Shown here in pieces: positions 20,022-30,248 of a stretch of DNA of 38,760 nucleotides. Within the stretch, counting starts at the first letter, position 1; every line of letters starts with the position of its first letter. The DNA comes from Campylobacteraceae bacterium (GTDB lineage: Bacteria; Campylobacterota; Campylobacteria; Campylobacterales; Campylobacteraceae). A model generated the notes under the pieces. It was not told the DNA's origin. It searched no databases and was given only the letters and a program-made list of their open reading frames with translations. The stretch covers positions 1-38,760 of the forward strand of contig JAIRKW010000019.1 in the NCBI GenBank assembly GCA_031259875.1. The letters run 5' to 3'. The position numbers were made by a program, and so were the translations under genes.

Positions 20022-21713
20022 ATGGCAAAAGAGGTGAACAATAGTGTTCAAAACAACACCGAAAATACGGCGGAATTTATAGAGGATATGGATTTTGCAA
20101 CTATGCTGGAAGAATTTGAATCGGGCAGAGAAACCGATAACGAAGTGACAGCTGATGGTGTTATTGTTGAAATTAGAGACGATATAACACTGGTTGATGT
20201 TGGTAAAAAAAGTGAGGGGAGACTTTATACCTCGGAAATTAAAGACGCTGAAGGCAATCTTACTCACAAAGTGGGTGACGCCATAAAAGTTGTCATAACA
20301 GGTTTTAGAAATGAAAAACCAATAATTTCTCATAAAAAAGCTATTAAAAAAGAGAAGATAAAAGCTTTTATAAATAGTTTTAACGAGGGCGATAACCTTC
20401 CGTTTGACGCGAAAGTTATCGGCAAAAACAAAGGCGGCCTTATCGCTGAAAACAGCGATGGCGTAGAGTTTTTCCTGCCGCGTTCGCAAGTGGCGGTCAA
20501 AGACCCGCAGACACTTACTGGCAAAACTATTAGAGTTTCAGTTTTAAAAATAGACAAAGATAACGAATCTATCGTAGTTTCAAGAAAAAAACCTTTAGAT
20601 GAAGAACGAAAAAAACGAAAAGATATTATTCAAGAGTTAATGGAAAAAAATGAAGCCGTAGAGGGTGTAGTTAAAAGAATTACAACATACGGTATGTTCG
20701 TGGATGTAGGCGGCGTAGACGGACTCGTTCACTACAGCGAAATAAGTTACAAAGGTCCTGTCAATCCGAGTTCATTTTACAAAGAGGGCGACAGAGTATT
20801 GGTAAAAGCCATCAGTTACGATAAAGATAAAAGACACCTTTCATTGTCTATCAAGGCAGCTCAGCCCGACCCTTGGCAGGAGATAGAAGACCAGCTTGTT
20901 GAAAAAGACGTTATACAAGTAATCGTCAGCAATATAGAACCTTACGGTGCGTTTGTTGATTTGGGCAATGATGTCGAAGGCTTTTTACACATTTCCGAAA
21001 TCTCTTGGGACAAAAATATCAAACATCCAAAAGATTATATCAGTGAAGGCCAGCAAATAGATGTTGAAGTTATAGAGATAGACATAAAAGGCAGACGACT
21101 TCGCGTCTCTTTGAAAAATGTCCTTCCAAAACCGTTTGATGATTTCACGAAAACCCACAAAGTCGGCGATATAGTAAAAGGTAATATAACAACATTAACA
21201 AATTTCGGAGCATTCGTAAAAATCGGCACTATCGAGGGTTTACTACACAACGAAGACTCTTCATGGAACAGAAACGCAAGATGCAAAGATTTGTTTAAAG
21301 AAGGCGATGAAGTTGAAGTTAAAATCATCAAAATAGACGCCGAAAATGAAAAAATTTCACTAAGCCTCAAAGAACTTCAAGAAAGTCCGATACAAAAATA
21401 TGCTAAAAAATATGGTAACGGTGATATTGTAAACGGTAAAATCCTTGACATAAAAGATTTCGGTCTGTTTGTAGAGCTTGAAGACGGTGTGGATGCACTT
21501 ATACGCAAAGAAGATTTGGGAAGCATCAATGTTGACGACTTAAAAGCCGGAGATGAGATAGAAGCAGTTATAGTCTTTATAGACGAAAAGAAAAACCGCA
21601 TACGCTTATCCATAAAAAGACTCTCCAAAATCAAAGAGCGCGAAACTTTAAGCAAGATAAACAAAGATGACAAAATGACTTTGGGTGATATTATAAAAGA
21701 CCAGCTAAAATAG
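20022..21713 (+). CDS. rpsA: 30S ribosomal protein S1
   Basis: Tandem S1 RNA-binding domains (GMFVDVGGVDGLVHYSEIS, GAFVDLGNDVEGFLHISEISW, GAFVKIGTIEGLLH, GLFVELEDGVDALIRKEDL). ATG 20022 after AAAGGAAAAG; the track start at 19920 is too early. Confidence 0.96.
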   Translation: MAKEVNNSVQNNTENTAEFIEDMDFATMLEEFESGRETDNEVTADGVIVEIRDDITLVDVGKKSEGRLYTSEIKDAEGNLTHKVGDAIKVVITGFRNEKPIISHKKAIKKEKIKAFINSFNEGDNLPFDAKVIGKNKGGLIAENSDGVEFFLPRSQVAVKDPQTLTGKTIRVSVLKIDKDNESIVVSRKKPLDEERKKRKDIIQELMEKNEAVEGVVKRITTYGMFVDVGGVDGLVHYSEISYKGPVNPSSFYKEGDRVLVKAISYDKDKRHLSLSIKAAQPDPWQEIEDQLVEKDVIQVIVSNIEPYGAFVDLGNDVEGFLHISEISWDKNIKHPKDYISEGQQIDVEVIEIDIKGRRLRVSLKNVLPKPFDDFTKTHKVGDIVKGNITTLTNFGAFVKIGTIEGLLHNEDSSWNRNARCKDLFKEGDEVEVKIIKIDAENEKISLSLKELQESPIQKYAKKYGNGDIVNGKILDIKDFGLFVELEDGVDALIRKEDLGSINVDDLKAGDEIEAVIVFIDEKKNRIRLSIKRLSKIKERETLSKINKDDKMTLGDIIKDQLK

Positions 21714-21722
21714 ATTAATGCC

Positions 21723-21756
21723 AAAAGCCGCTGCAAACATATTTTAGGCGGCTTTT
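21723..21756 (+). terminator. Rho-independent-like hairpin after rpsA
   Basis: AAAAGCCGC (21723-21731) / GCGGCTTTT (21748-21756), 9-bp perfect stem ending in T-run, between rpsA and serA. Confidence 0.65.
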
Positions 21757-21789
21757 ATATACAAAAAAAGATTTCAAAAGGTTGTTTCA

Positions 21790-23373
21790 GTGAGACAAAA
21801 AAAGATTGTCGTATGTGATGCTATTCACGAAAAAGGCTTTGAGCTTTTAAGAAAAGAGAATGATATAGAAGCGATTGATGCGACTGGCATCGCTAAAGAT
21901 AAACTTGGCGAATTTCTAAAAGACGCCGATGTGGCTATCACAAGAAGTCCTACTGATGTGGACGTTAAATTTTTAGACAGCGGTAAAAAACTAAACGCGG
22001 TAGTACGCGCAGGCGTAGGCGTGGATAATGTGGATTTGGACGAATGCAGCAAAAGAGGTGTGATTGCCATGAACGTTCCGACCGCAAACACGATAGCTGC
22101 TGTGGAACTTACTATGGCGCACATTTTATCTGTTGCACGCAGTTTTCCGTATGCACACAATGCATTAAAGCAGGACAGAATTTGGAAGCGCGAAAAGTGG
22201 TACGGCGTTGAATTATTTGGCAAAAAGCTCGGCGTTATTGGTTTTGGCAATATAGGAAGCCGCGTTGCCGTACGCGCTAAAGCTTTTAGCATGGATATCA
22301 TAGCGTATGATCCGTATATTCAAAGCAATAAAGTAACTGATTTGGGTATGACATATACAGAAAATTTTGATGATATTTTGGCATGTGATTTCATCACTAT
22401 CCATACGCCTAAGACTAAAGAGACTGTCAATATAATCGACAAAGCCGAAATAGCTAAAATGAAAAAAGGCGTGAGACTTATTAATGTAGCACGCGGCGGA
22501 TTATATAATGAGGAAGCTCTTATTGAAGGCTTAAAAAGTGGGCAAGTGGCTTTTGCAGGCATTGATGTATTCTCAAAAGAGCCTGCCGTGGATAATCCTC
22601 TTTTAGACCTTGACAATGTTACGGTAACGCCGCATCTTGGTGCGAATACTTTAGAATCTCAAGAAAAGATAGCTATTGCAGCGGCAGAAGCAGCGATACT
22701 GGCTGCAAGAGGCGTAAGCTATCCTAATGCACTCAACCTTCCAATTAAAACGGAAGATTTGCCAAACTCTGTAGCACCGTATCTTGAATTGGTACAAAAA
22801 ATAAGCTTTTTAGCCGTTCAAATATATAAACGGCCGATTTTAGGCATTCATATAGAAGGCGAAGGAACAATCAGCGAACACATAAACTCTTTGCTGACCT
22901 TTGCAATTGTAGGAGCGCTGAAAGAGTCTTTGGGAGATAATATTAATTACGTAAATGCCGCTTATGTGGCTGCAGAAAACAGGATAGACACAAGCTCCAA
23001 AGTCTTACCGGCAAGCGGATACAGCAATAAAGTAACTGTCAAAATATCAACCGACAAAGGAGTCGCTCAGGTAAGCGGAACGGTATTTGGCGAGAATGAA
23101 CACAGAATCGTCGATATTAACGGCTTTAAGACTGACTTTAAACCAAAAGGTAAAATGATAATCTTTAAAAACAGAGACGTGCCTGGCGTTATCGCTGCAA
23201 TCAGTACCATTTTGGCGCAAAACAATGTGAATATAGCCGACTTCAGGCTTGGACGCGGAGATGACGGTTTTGCTCTTGCGGTTGTATTGGTAGACCAAGA
23301 GATAAGCAAAGAGATTCTTGCTAAACTAAACGAACTTGAGCAGTGCGTCTGGGCGCAAAGCGTATATATATAG
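21790..23373 (+). CDS. serA: D-3-phosphoglycerate dehydrogenase
   Basis: 527 aa; [46 protein letters not shown]-terminal ACT domain ([28 protein letters not shown]). Confidence 0.97.
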   Translation: MRQKKIVVCDAIHEKGFELLRKENDIEAIDATGIAKDKLGEFLKDADVAITRSPTDVDVKFLDSGKKLNAVVRAGVGVDNVDLDECSKRGVIAMNVPTANTIAAVELTMAHILSVARSFPYAHNALKQDRIWKREKWYGVELFGKKLGVIGFGNIGSRVAVRAKAFSMDIIAYDPYIQSNKVTDLGMTYTENFDDILACDFITIHTPKTKETVNIIDKAEIAKMKKGVRLINVARGGLYNEEALIEGLKSGQVAFAGIDVFSKEPAVDNPLLDLDNVTVTPHLGANTLESQEKIAIAAAEAAILAARGVSYPNALNLPIKTEDLPNSVAPYLELVQKISFLAVQIYKRPILGIHIEGEGTISEHINSLLTFAIVGALKESLGDNINYVNAAYVAAENRIDTSSKVLPASGYSNKVTVKISTDKGVAQVSGTVFGENEHRIVDINGFKTDFKPKGKMIIFKNRDVPGVIAAISTILAQNNVNIADFRLGRGDDGFALAVVLVDQEISKEILAKLNELEQCVWAQSVYI

Positions 23374-23383
23374 GAGAAAATTT

Positions 23384-23947
23384 ATGGCTTCATATTCAAT
23401 GGGCGACTTAAAAAAAGGGTTAAAGATAGAGTTAGACGGTATTCCGTATAAGATAGTAGAGTATCAGCACGTAAAACCCGGAAAAGGACCGGCATTTGTG
23501 AGAGCTAAAATTAAGTCTTTCATAAATGGCAAAGTTATAGAGAAGACTTTTCACGCCGGCGACAAGTGCGAACAGCCAAATCTCGTGCAAAAAACAATGC
23601 AGTATCTTTATGATGACGGCGAATATCTGCAATTTATGGATACAGATACATACGAGCAAGTTGCCATATCCGAAGAGCAGATGGGAGATTTGCTCAAGTG
23701 GATGCTTGACGGCATGACAGTAGAGGTACTTTTTCACAACAATGTTGCTATAGATGTTGAAATGCCTCAAGTAGTTGAGTATAAAATAACGGACACTCCG
23801 CCAAACTTCAAAGGCGACACGCAAGGCGGCAGAAAACCAGCTACTTTGGAAAGCGGCGCAGTTATACAGGTGCCTTTCCACGTACTTGAGGGTGACACCG
23901 TAAGAGTAGATACCGCACGCGGCGAGTATTTGGAAAAAGTCAAATAG
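23384..23947 (+). CDS. efp: Translation elongation factor P
   Basis: [44 protein letters not shown]... EF-P; ATG 23384 with SD TAGGAGAA. Confidence 0.97.
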   Translation: MASYSMGDLKKGLKIELDGIPYKIVEYQHVKPGKGPAFVRAKIKSFINGKVIEKTFHAGDKCEQPNLVQKTMQYLYDDGEYLQFMDTDTYEQVAISEEQMGDLLKWMLDGMTVEVLFHNNVAIDVEMPQVVEYKITDTPPNFKGDTQGGRKPATLESGAVIQVPFHVLEGDTVRVDTARGEYLEKVK

Positions 23948-23954
23948 TTTACTT

Positions 23955-23985
23955 AAATACCGCCAAAACTCCATTGGCGGTATTT
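23955..23985 (+). terminator. Rho-independent-like terminator after efp
   Basis: AAATACCGCCAA / TTGGCGGTATTT 12-bp perfect stem, 7-nt loop, T-rich 3' side, 8 nt after the efp stop. Confidence 0.8.
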
Positions 23986-24805
23986 ATCATTTACTGCAAA
24001 TCTTGAACAAACTCAATTATGAATATTTATTAGAGAATATATATGCTGTCAACAACAAACTTTGCAACTCCTAAAGACACATTTAAGTGTTTTTAGCTTA
24101 CTTTGAAATCAACAGATATTATTGCAAGAATATATAAACTACTAAAAAACTATATCTTGGCATAACAAAAGAAAGAAAACATATTAGGAAATCTCGAATT
24201 TTTACACAATAAACATAGGGGTACACTGCTCTAAATAATGATGATATTATAAACTGCAAGCTAACGCATTGGATTACTTTTTGAAAAATAGAAAGAATTT
24301 AATAAAATAGTAACAAATAATGCATTTTAAGGCTGCCAAAATATCAATTTTTGCAGAAAATTAAGGTTAAGACAGCATATTATTTCAGTCATAATTTTTC
24401 ACTGTTTATTTTTTCACTCTTGCAAAGACATTGAGTTTTTATCATGCCAGAGTACTTTTTCAGTCTCTCTTGCTCTTTTTCTACTATAGCAACAACATTG
24501 CTGAAGATATCAAAATATTATTACGGGTTCGTGTTATAAACCCATTTTGCAAAAAAGATTTAATTTGCGGCAGAATAAAATACCTGCAACATTTTTAGAA
24601 TTCTTATTTTTACATCTGTTTATTAATTCTTTTATGGAACTGTCTATATTTAAAATTCACTACAACAAGGGCTTTTCCCAATACTCTTATCGATTCGTCA
24701 TTTCACATAAAAGACCTAAGGGAATAATCTATTGATATAAAAATTCTACTTTACAACCCTTAAAAGGTTTATAGAATTATTAAACCCATAGTTGGATATT
24801 TAGAA

Positions 24806-27040
24806 CTAAAATGTCCTTCCCATAGTAAACTCGAAACTGCTTATCCTGTCTCCATCCTCTTTTTTAAGAGGTTTGGCAAAAATAAATTGTATCGGTCCCA
24901 TTGGAGATATCCACTCTAATGCAGCGCCAGCCGAAGCGCGTTTTTCACTCAAATCATCATTGCCTATCATACCATAGTCAACAAACAGCGCGCCGCGCAT
25001 TTTTATTCTCTCTACCATAGGAAAACTGAGCTCTACCGTATTTAGAAGCGATATTTTACCGCCTGTAAGAGCGCCGTCTGCATTTTTTGGAGAAATGGAA
25101 CTACTCTCAAAACCTCTTAATGAACCCACGCCTCCAAGATAGAGTTTCTCATTGTACGGCAGATAATTCCCCTCTTCTATCCAACCAAACTGTGCCTTAT
25201 AGCGCAATATCAAATCATACCCTATGCTATCCTCAAGACCATAAAAAGCAGCAAATCTGCTTATGCTTTTCAAGAAATCCTGATCACCGCCAAGTCCGGC
25301 AATTTCAAAAGATGTGCTCGCTGCTATACCGCGTCTTGGCAGATAATAATCGTCTGTATTGTTAAATGAGAGGCTTGGCATAACAGAACTTTTCAAAGTC
25401 TTTGCCAAATAACCGCTCGTATCTTTATCTATATCGTGCTGTAATGCTGCACTGATATCGCTAAGCTCTGAAGTCTCGTAAGTATATCTGACAGACGCCG
25501 ATATATAGCGTCCCAATCTTCGCCCTAACGATACATAAAAACCACTTGTTAATTCATCATAATCATAATAGTCGTAATCTTTTCTGTAAATACTTCCGCC
25601 AAGACTGTAAGCAGAATCAAAAATACGCGGATTTGATACGGATATAGAGCCTGATAACTCTTTGTTTGAACGCTCTACATTAATAGACGTGCTAACACCG
25701 CTTCCTAAAAGATTATTCTCGGATACATAAGCGTTTATCAAAAAACCGTCGCTTGAGCCGTAACCTATACCGCCGCCTATTGTTCCGGTTTGTCTCTCCT
25801 TGACCTCAACCACCAAATCTATCTCGTCTTTAGAGACTCTCTCTTCTTTGATGGTTACATCTTCAAAATATCCCGTTCGTCTAAGAGCGTCTCTTGAATC
25901 TCTTAAATCTGTTCTGCTATACAAATCCTTCGGGGCTAAAAACACATCGCGGCGTATAACCCTGTCTATAGTGACAGAATTGCCCATAATGCGCACATCT
26001 CTGATATAGACTTTATCCGCAGGCGTTACTGTATAAATAATATCTACAATATTATTTTGTGCATCTTTATTAATATCCGGATAGACTTTAACATAAGCGT
26101 AACCTTGGTCAGCTATCATATCTTCAAGCTTTTTAGCATCTTTTCTGAGTTTAACGATATCAAACGTATCTTTACTTTGAAGCGCAAAACCTTTTTTTAC
26201 TTTTTCAATATCCATAAACCCATCTGGAATAGATATCGTAATACCGCCCACTTTATACTTTTTGCCCTCGTCTACTTTATATTCCAATTTAGCATTATAA
26301 TTATCAAAAGACACTCTCAAATACGGTGCGCTGACATTTGCATCCAAATAACCGTATTTATAGTATATATCGCGGATTTTTGAGGCATCCTGTTCCAGTT
26401 CAAAAAGATTTACCTTACCATCGTTTCTGCCCCACATCCATCCCATAAATTCGCGCTCTTTGTTGGCCAAGGAGGGTTCAAAATCACCGTAATCCAATTT
26501 ATCCGCGCCGTATATATCCACACTTTTAATAATAATATTCTCACCGCGGTTAATTTTAAACTTTATCTCTATACTCTGCTCATTAAAACGGTTTGTTTCT
26601 ACATCCACCACAGTATCAAAAAAACCTTTTAGTTCGTAAAACTTCTTTATCTGCTCTTTAGCAAACTCTATTTTGCCAAAATCATATATCTCACCTTTTT
26701 TGATGTTGGAAAAAGAGTTAATAGACTCTTTATCACTATCACCAATACCCTCTATATCAACTTTTGCAATAATCGGCTTCTCTTTAAGATGTATAGTAAT
26801 AACTCCATCTTCTTCTTCTATCCAAATATCCTCAAAATATTGCTGCCTAAATAGAGTTTTTACAGCATTGTCAATCGTATCTATATTGATTTGCTGCCCT
26901 ACTTTCAGCCCTGTCATTTCTATAGCTGTCTCAGGAGAAAGGTACAATAATCCTTCAAATTTGATATCATTTATCTGTTTAGCGCACAATGTATCACTCA
27001 AAGCGGCAATGCAGGCAAGAGAGAGTAAAACTTTTTTCAT
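24806..27040 (-). CDS. bamA: Outer membrane protein assembly factor BamA
   Basis: Signal peptide, POTRA repeats, C-terminal Omp85 barrel (YLGGVGSLRGFE, FVDYGMIG, GPIQFIFAKPL, terminal Phe FEFTMGRTF). Confidence 0.96.
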   Translation of the reverse strand: MKKVLLSLACIAALSDTLCAKQINDIKFEGLLYLSPETAIEMTGLKVGQQINIDTIDNAVKTLFRQQYFEDIWIEEEDGVITIHLKEKPIIAKVDIEGIGDSDKESINSFSNIKKGEIYDFGKIEFAKEQIKKFYELKGFFDTVVDVETNRFNEQSIEIKFKINRGENIIIKSVDIYGADKLDYGDFEPSLANKEREFMGWMWGRNDGKVNLFELEQDASKIRDIYYKYGYLDANVSAPYLRVSFDNYNAKLEYKVDEGKKYKVGGITISIPDGFMDIEKVKKGFALQSKDTFDIVKLRKDAKKLEDMIADQGYAYVKVYPDINKDAQNNIVDIIYTVTPADKVYIRDVRIMGNSVTIDRVIRRDVFLAPKDLYSRTDLRDSRDALRRTGYFEDVTIKEERVSKDEIDLVVEVKERQTGTIGGGIGYGSSDGFLINAYVSENNLLGSGVSTSINVERSNKELSGSISVSNPRIFDSAYSLGGSIYRKDYDYYDYDELTSGFYVSLGRRLGRYISASVRYTYETSELSDISAALQHDIDKDTSGYLAKTLKSSVMPSLSFNNTDDYYLPRRGIAASTSFEIAGLGGDQDFLKSISRFAAFYGLEDSIGYDLILRYKAQFGWIEEGNYLPYNEKLYLGGVGSLRGFESSSISPKNADGALTGGKISLLNTVELSFPMVERIKMRGALFVDYGMIGNDDLSEKRASAGAALEWISPMGPIQFIFAKPLKKEDGDRISSFEFTMGRTF

Positions 27041-27124
27041 AAAAACATCCGTAAACAAAATTTTGCAAAATAAAGTAGGTATAATACCATTTTAATAATA
27101 AATATTCAAAATTTCTAAGGATAC

Positions 27125-27955
27125 ATGTTGACGGCTGGAATTATAGGACTTGGGCTTATTGGCGGCTCAATGGGTTTAGCACTTCAAAATACAAAATTTA
27201 TCAAAAAAGTAGTAGGGCTTGACAATAATGTAGCGCACTGTGAAGAGGCGTTAAAACTCGGACTCGTTAATGAAATAGTGAACTTTGAGGATATAAAAAG
27301 GTGCGATGTAATATTTCTGGCAACACCCGTAGATGCTATCATTACAATAATACAAAGCCTTACTGACATTGACAGTGGTACAACTTTAATAGATTTAGGC
27401 AGCACAAAAGAAGAGATAGTAAAAAGCACACCTGAGACTCTGCGCAAAAATTTTATACCAGCTCATCCTATGACAGGTACAGAAAAGTTTGGTCCAAGTG
27501 CGGCATTTGCTACGCTTTACAACGGCGGCGTTGTTGTGATATGCAAAAGCAAAGAGGTCGAAGATATCCATTTGACGCGCGCAGTGCAAATATTTTCTCA
27601 CATCGGCATGAAGATATTTTTCATGAATCCCAAAGAGCACGACTGCCATACTTCATATATTTCGCATATGCCCCACGCATTAAGTTACGCTTTGGCAAAT
27701 AGCGTTATGCATCAAGAAGATCCTAAAAGTATTTTGATTTTAGCAGGCGGCGGTTTTCGCGATATGAGCCGTGTAGCCAAAAGTTCTCCGATAATGTGGA
27801 GTAATGTATTTAAGCAAAACCGCCAGAACGTATTGGAAGCTATAAAAAATTTTCAAATAGAGCTTGAAAAATGCCGTGTTATGGTAGAAGAGCAAAAATG
27901 GGATGAGCTTGAGGATTGGATGAAAAATGCCACTACACTGCATAAAATACTTTGA
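27125..27955 (+). CDS. tyrA: Prephenate dehydrogenase
   Basis: IIGLGLIGGSMGLAL Rossmann motif, ATPVDAI, DLGSTKEEIV, HPMTGTEKFGPSAA, SHMPHALSYALA. Confidence 0.95.
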   Translation: MLTAGIIGLGLIGGSMGLALQNTKFIKKVVGLDNNVAHCEEALKLGLVNEIVNFEDIKRCDVIFLATPVDAIITIIQSLTDIDSGTTLIDLGSTKEEIVKSTPETLRKNFIPAHPMTGTEKFGPSAAFATLYNGGVVVICKSKEVEDIHLTRAVQIFSHIGMKIFFMNPKEHDCHTSYISHMPHALSYALANSVMHQEDPKSILILAGGGFRDMSRVAKSSPIMWSNVFKQNRQNVLEAIKNFQIELEKCRVMVEEQKWDELEDWMKNATTLHKIL

Positions 27956-28477
27956 TAAATTTTGCAGCAAGCAAATGCGCCTTTTTCAAATTTCTCTTAT
28001 TGCAAGAAGGGGCAGCAACATAGCAATTTATCAACACTAAGTTATGGTACAAATCTTTTCTCTTATTGCTTTCTTGCACAAAACAATCAAAAAATTACCC
28101 AATGGCTTCCAATAAATAAACTTTTTGCATTCAAGAGCATTCAATAATTTTATTGCTGTGAAAATGAGAAAAAAGAAAGTTAAGCATTTTCACTCTGCTG
28201 CCCTACTATTGCAAGAAACACGCGACGCTATGTAACAATCTATGAAAATTGCAAAACGATTAGCTGCTTTATTTTAAGATAGAGCACAAAATAGGCTTAA
28301 ATTATCTTTTTAACATTTGAGATTATTGAACGGAAACATTGACAATATTTAAAATGACTTCCTGCAGTACATCTTAACAATTCCTTTTTCACGGCAGACA
28401 TATTTTAATTGTTGCAGAGGCTTTTTGCTGCTTAATTCTGCTGTTTATTTTTTTGTAATTGTGTCATTTTTGTTCAA

Positions 28478-28507
28478 ATTCCCCCTAAATTTATTTTTAG
28501 GGGGAAT
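28478..28507. terminator. Strong hairpin 3' of the 87-aa minus-strand CDS (possible terminator)
   Basis: ATTCCCCCTAAA (28478-28489) / TTTAGGGGGAAT (28496-28507), perfect 12-bp stem, 6-nt loop; weak T-tract. Confidence 0.5.
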
Positions 28508-28564
28508 GCTAGCTGTATTTGCAAAATCTCAAAAACAGCATACCATAAACAAAAACGATGATAA

Positions 28565-28828
28565 TCATTCCAAGCCATATACTTTTTTTATATCTTCTAT
28601 TTTTGCTTTTTTCTGCTCTATAGAGCTTCTTATGAGTTTGACTATCTTTCGTCTTGGGTCTTCCCTCGACTCTTCTTTCCACCGCTCACCAGACTGTTTT
28701 TGCTGCTCTTCAATATCTTGCTCCAAAAAATCAGCCAACTCCTCATCCATTTTAATAATAGCCTCCATCGCTACTACTTTGCCCATCTCTCGCTTTTTTA
28801 TCAGCGATTTGCATTCTAAAACATACAT
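28565..28828 (-). CDS. Hypothetical 87-aa charged protein
   Basis: ORF with SD AAGGGGTG upstream of ATG; Glu/Lys-rich helical sequence; no family recognised. Confidence 0.6.
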   Translation of the reverse strand: MYVLECKSLIKKREMGKVVAMEAIIKMDEELADFLEQDIEEQQKQSGERWKEESREDPRRKIVKLIRSSIEQKKAKIEDIKKVYGLE

Positions 28829-28867
28829 TGTGCACCCCTTATGAACTTATAGCATATTAAATGCATA

Positions 28868-28915
28868 CTAAAACAAACAACCACCCCAGAAACAAAAAAG
28901 TAAAAACTCTTTCAT
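28868..28915 (-). CDS. Possible 15-aa hydrophobic leader/micro-ORF (MKEFLLFCFWGGCLF)
   Basis: SD AAAGGAG 5 nt before ATG; ends in TAG 39 nt before the 87-aa CDS. Coding status uncertain. Confidence 0.25.
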   Translation of the reverse strand: MKEFLLFCFWGGCLF

Positions 28916-29550
28916 GTTTTCTCCTTTGTAAGATTTGTATGATTAAATCACTATTAAATAATGTATGAAATATTTTTGAGATGTAGTTGATATTCTTCTT
29001 TTTGCTTTTAATTTGATGCATAAAATACTTTGACATACAAATCACCCCTAAATATTTAAAATATCTTTCTAATTCTAGAATTATTTTCTTAAAAAAATAG
29101 ATATATTACAATGAATAATTTATATATCTACTATACAGAGTAAAAAAGTAACACTTTTTGTCATATTTTATAAATTATTAGAAATAAAATATGCTATATT
29201 TACTAATATAGATTTAAAAATTTTAATTTATATATTAATGCATAAATTATCTTTTAAATGAGTATTGCCAAAAAGCGTTTTGCTCTATTTCGCAGATAAG
29301 ACTACACCCTTTGTAAATTTTGACATTACCAAAGCGTGAAAATATAACAAAGAACATTTCCATTTTTTAGGCGGAAAAATGAAAATCTTTTAAAAATAGT
29401 TTTTTAGATACAAATCTAAAATAGTGTGTCTAAAAGAAATATTTGCCGTTCTAAAAAATAGAATTTTATTTTTTACTTAATGGGAATTGGAGCGGAGATG
29501 GTTTGATTTAAAAATTTTACTAAAAAAATATAAGTTCTGTTTAAGGTTAA

Positions 29551-29566
29551 TCTCTCTCTCTCTCTC
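29551..29566. repeat. Dinucleotide microsatellite (TC)8
   Basis: TCTCTCTCTCTCTCTC followed by C, in an ORF-free AT-rich region. Confidence 0.9.
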
Positions 29567-30149
29567 CGATTTTAGACTTAAAGCATTGTAAAACATAAAA
29601 TTTTCTCATATATTTTAAATATCTTTCAGCATTTTATATGAAATCGGACAAAAAATCAAGTATAAATTAGTAAAAATTTGAATATTTTTTTGTCTTATTT
29701 ATATAATAATTGCATACTGTTTTTGTATAAATATGCCAAAAATATTTATATTATTAAATATAAATATGATTTTTAAAAACTATATATTAAACTATAACAA
29801 TAATTTTATGTCACAATATAAATTATTGCAATAATTTAATAATGCTTATAACAGAAATTGCAAAATTTATACTCGAAAGTTTGGAATAAAGTACAACATG
29901 CAGATGGATTATAAGACTGCATTTATCTCAAATAACAAGATTTTATGCACTGATTTTTGCTAATATTTCAATATATGTCGAAATAAATTGCAATTTTAAA
30001 AACCAAATAATCCGCAAAACCAATAGTTTATCATGGAATAAAAAAATAAAATTTACACTAAAATTTCATCGAAAGATAGGCTTAAAAACTTATCCTAAAT
30101 TGGCTTTTAATGCCAAACATTGGAAAATAAGCTTTGCAGATTTAAAGTT

Positions 30150-30187
30150 CCGATACCAGGATGGCATTTTTTATATCCTTGTATCGG
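30150..30187. other. Long imperfect hairpin downstream of the DEAD-box helicase gene
   Basis: CCGATACCAGGAT / ATCCTTGTATCGG, 12 of 13 paired, 12-nt loop; may end the minus-strand helicase transcript. Confidence 0.5.
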
Positions 30188-30248
30188 AGAGTAAAAGTTT
30201 TACATTAACGGCAAAATTTATTCATTATGCCTGATGTACAAGCCTGTT

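Noticed and set aside
24520-24545. GGGTTCGTGTTATAAACCC as a tRNA T-arm
   Set aside because: The loop is 9 nt rather than 7, and no acceptor, D or anticodon arms could be found around it.
24547-24735. 62-aa ORF in the efp-bamA spacer
   Set aside because: No SD, low-complexity composition and no recognisable domain, so probably a chance ORF in AT-rich DNA.
28425-28844. 139-aa plus-strand ORF
   Set aside because: Antisense to the 87-aa minus-strand CDS, which has the better SD; the Ser/Ile/Phe-rich translation is typical of an antisense shadow.
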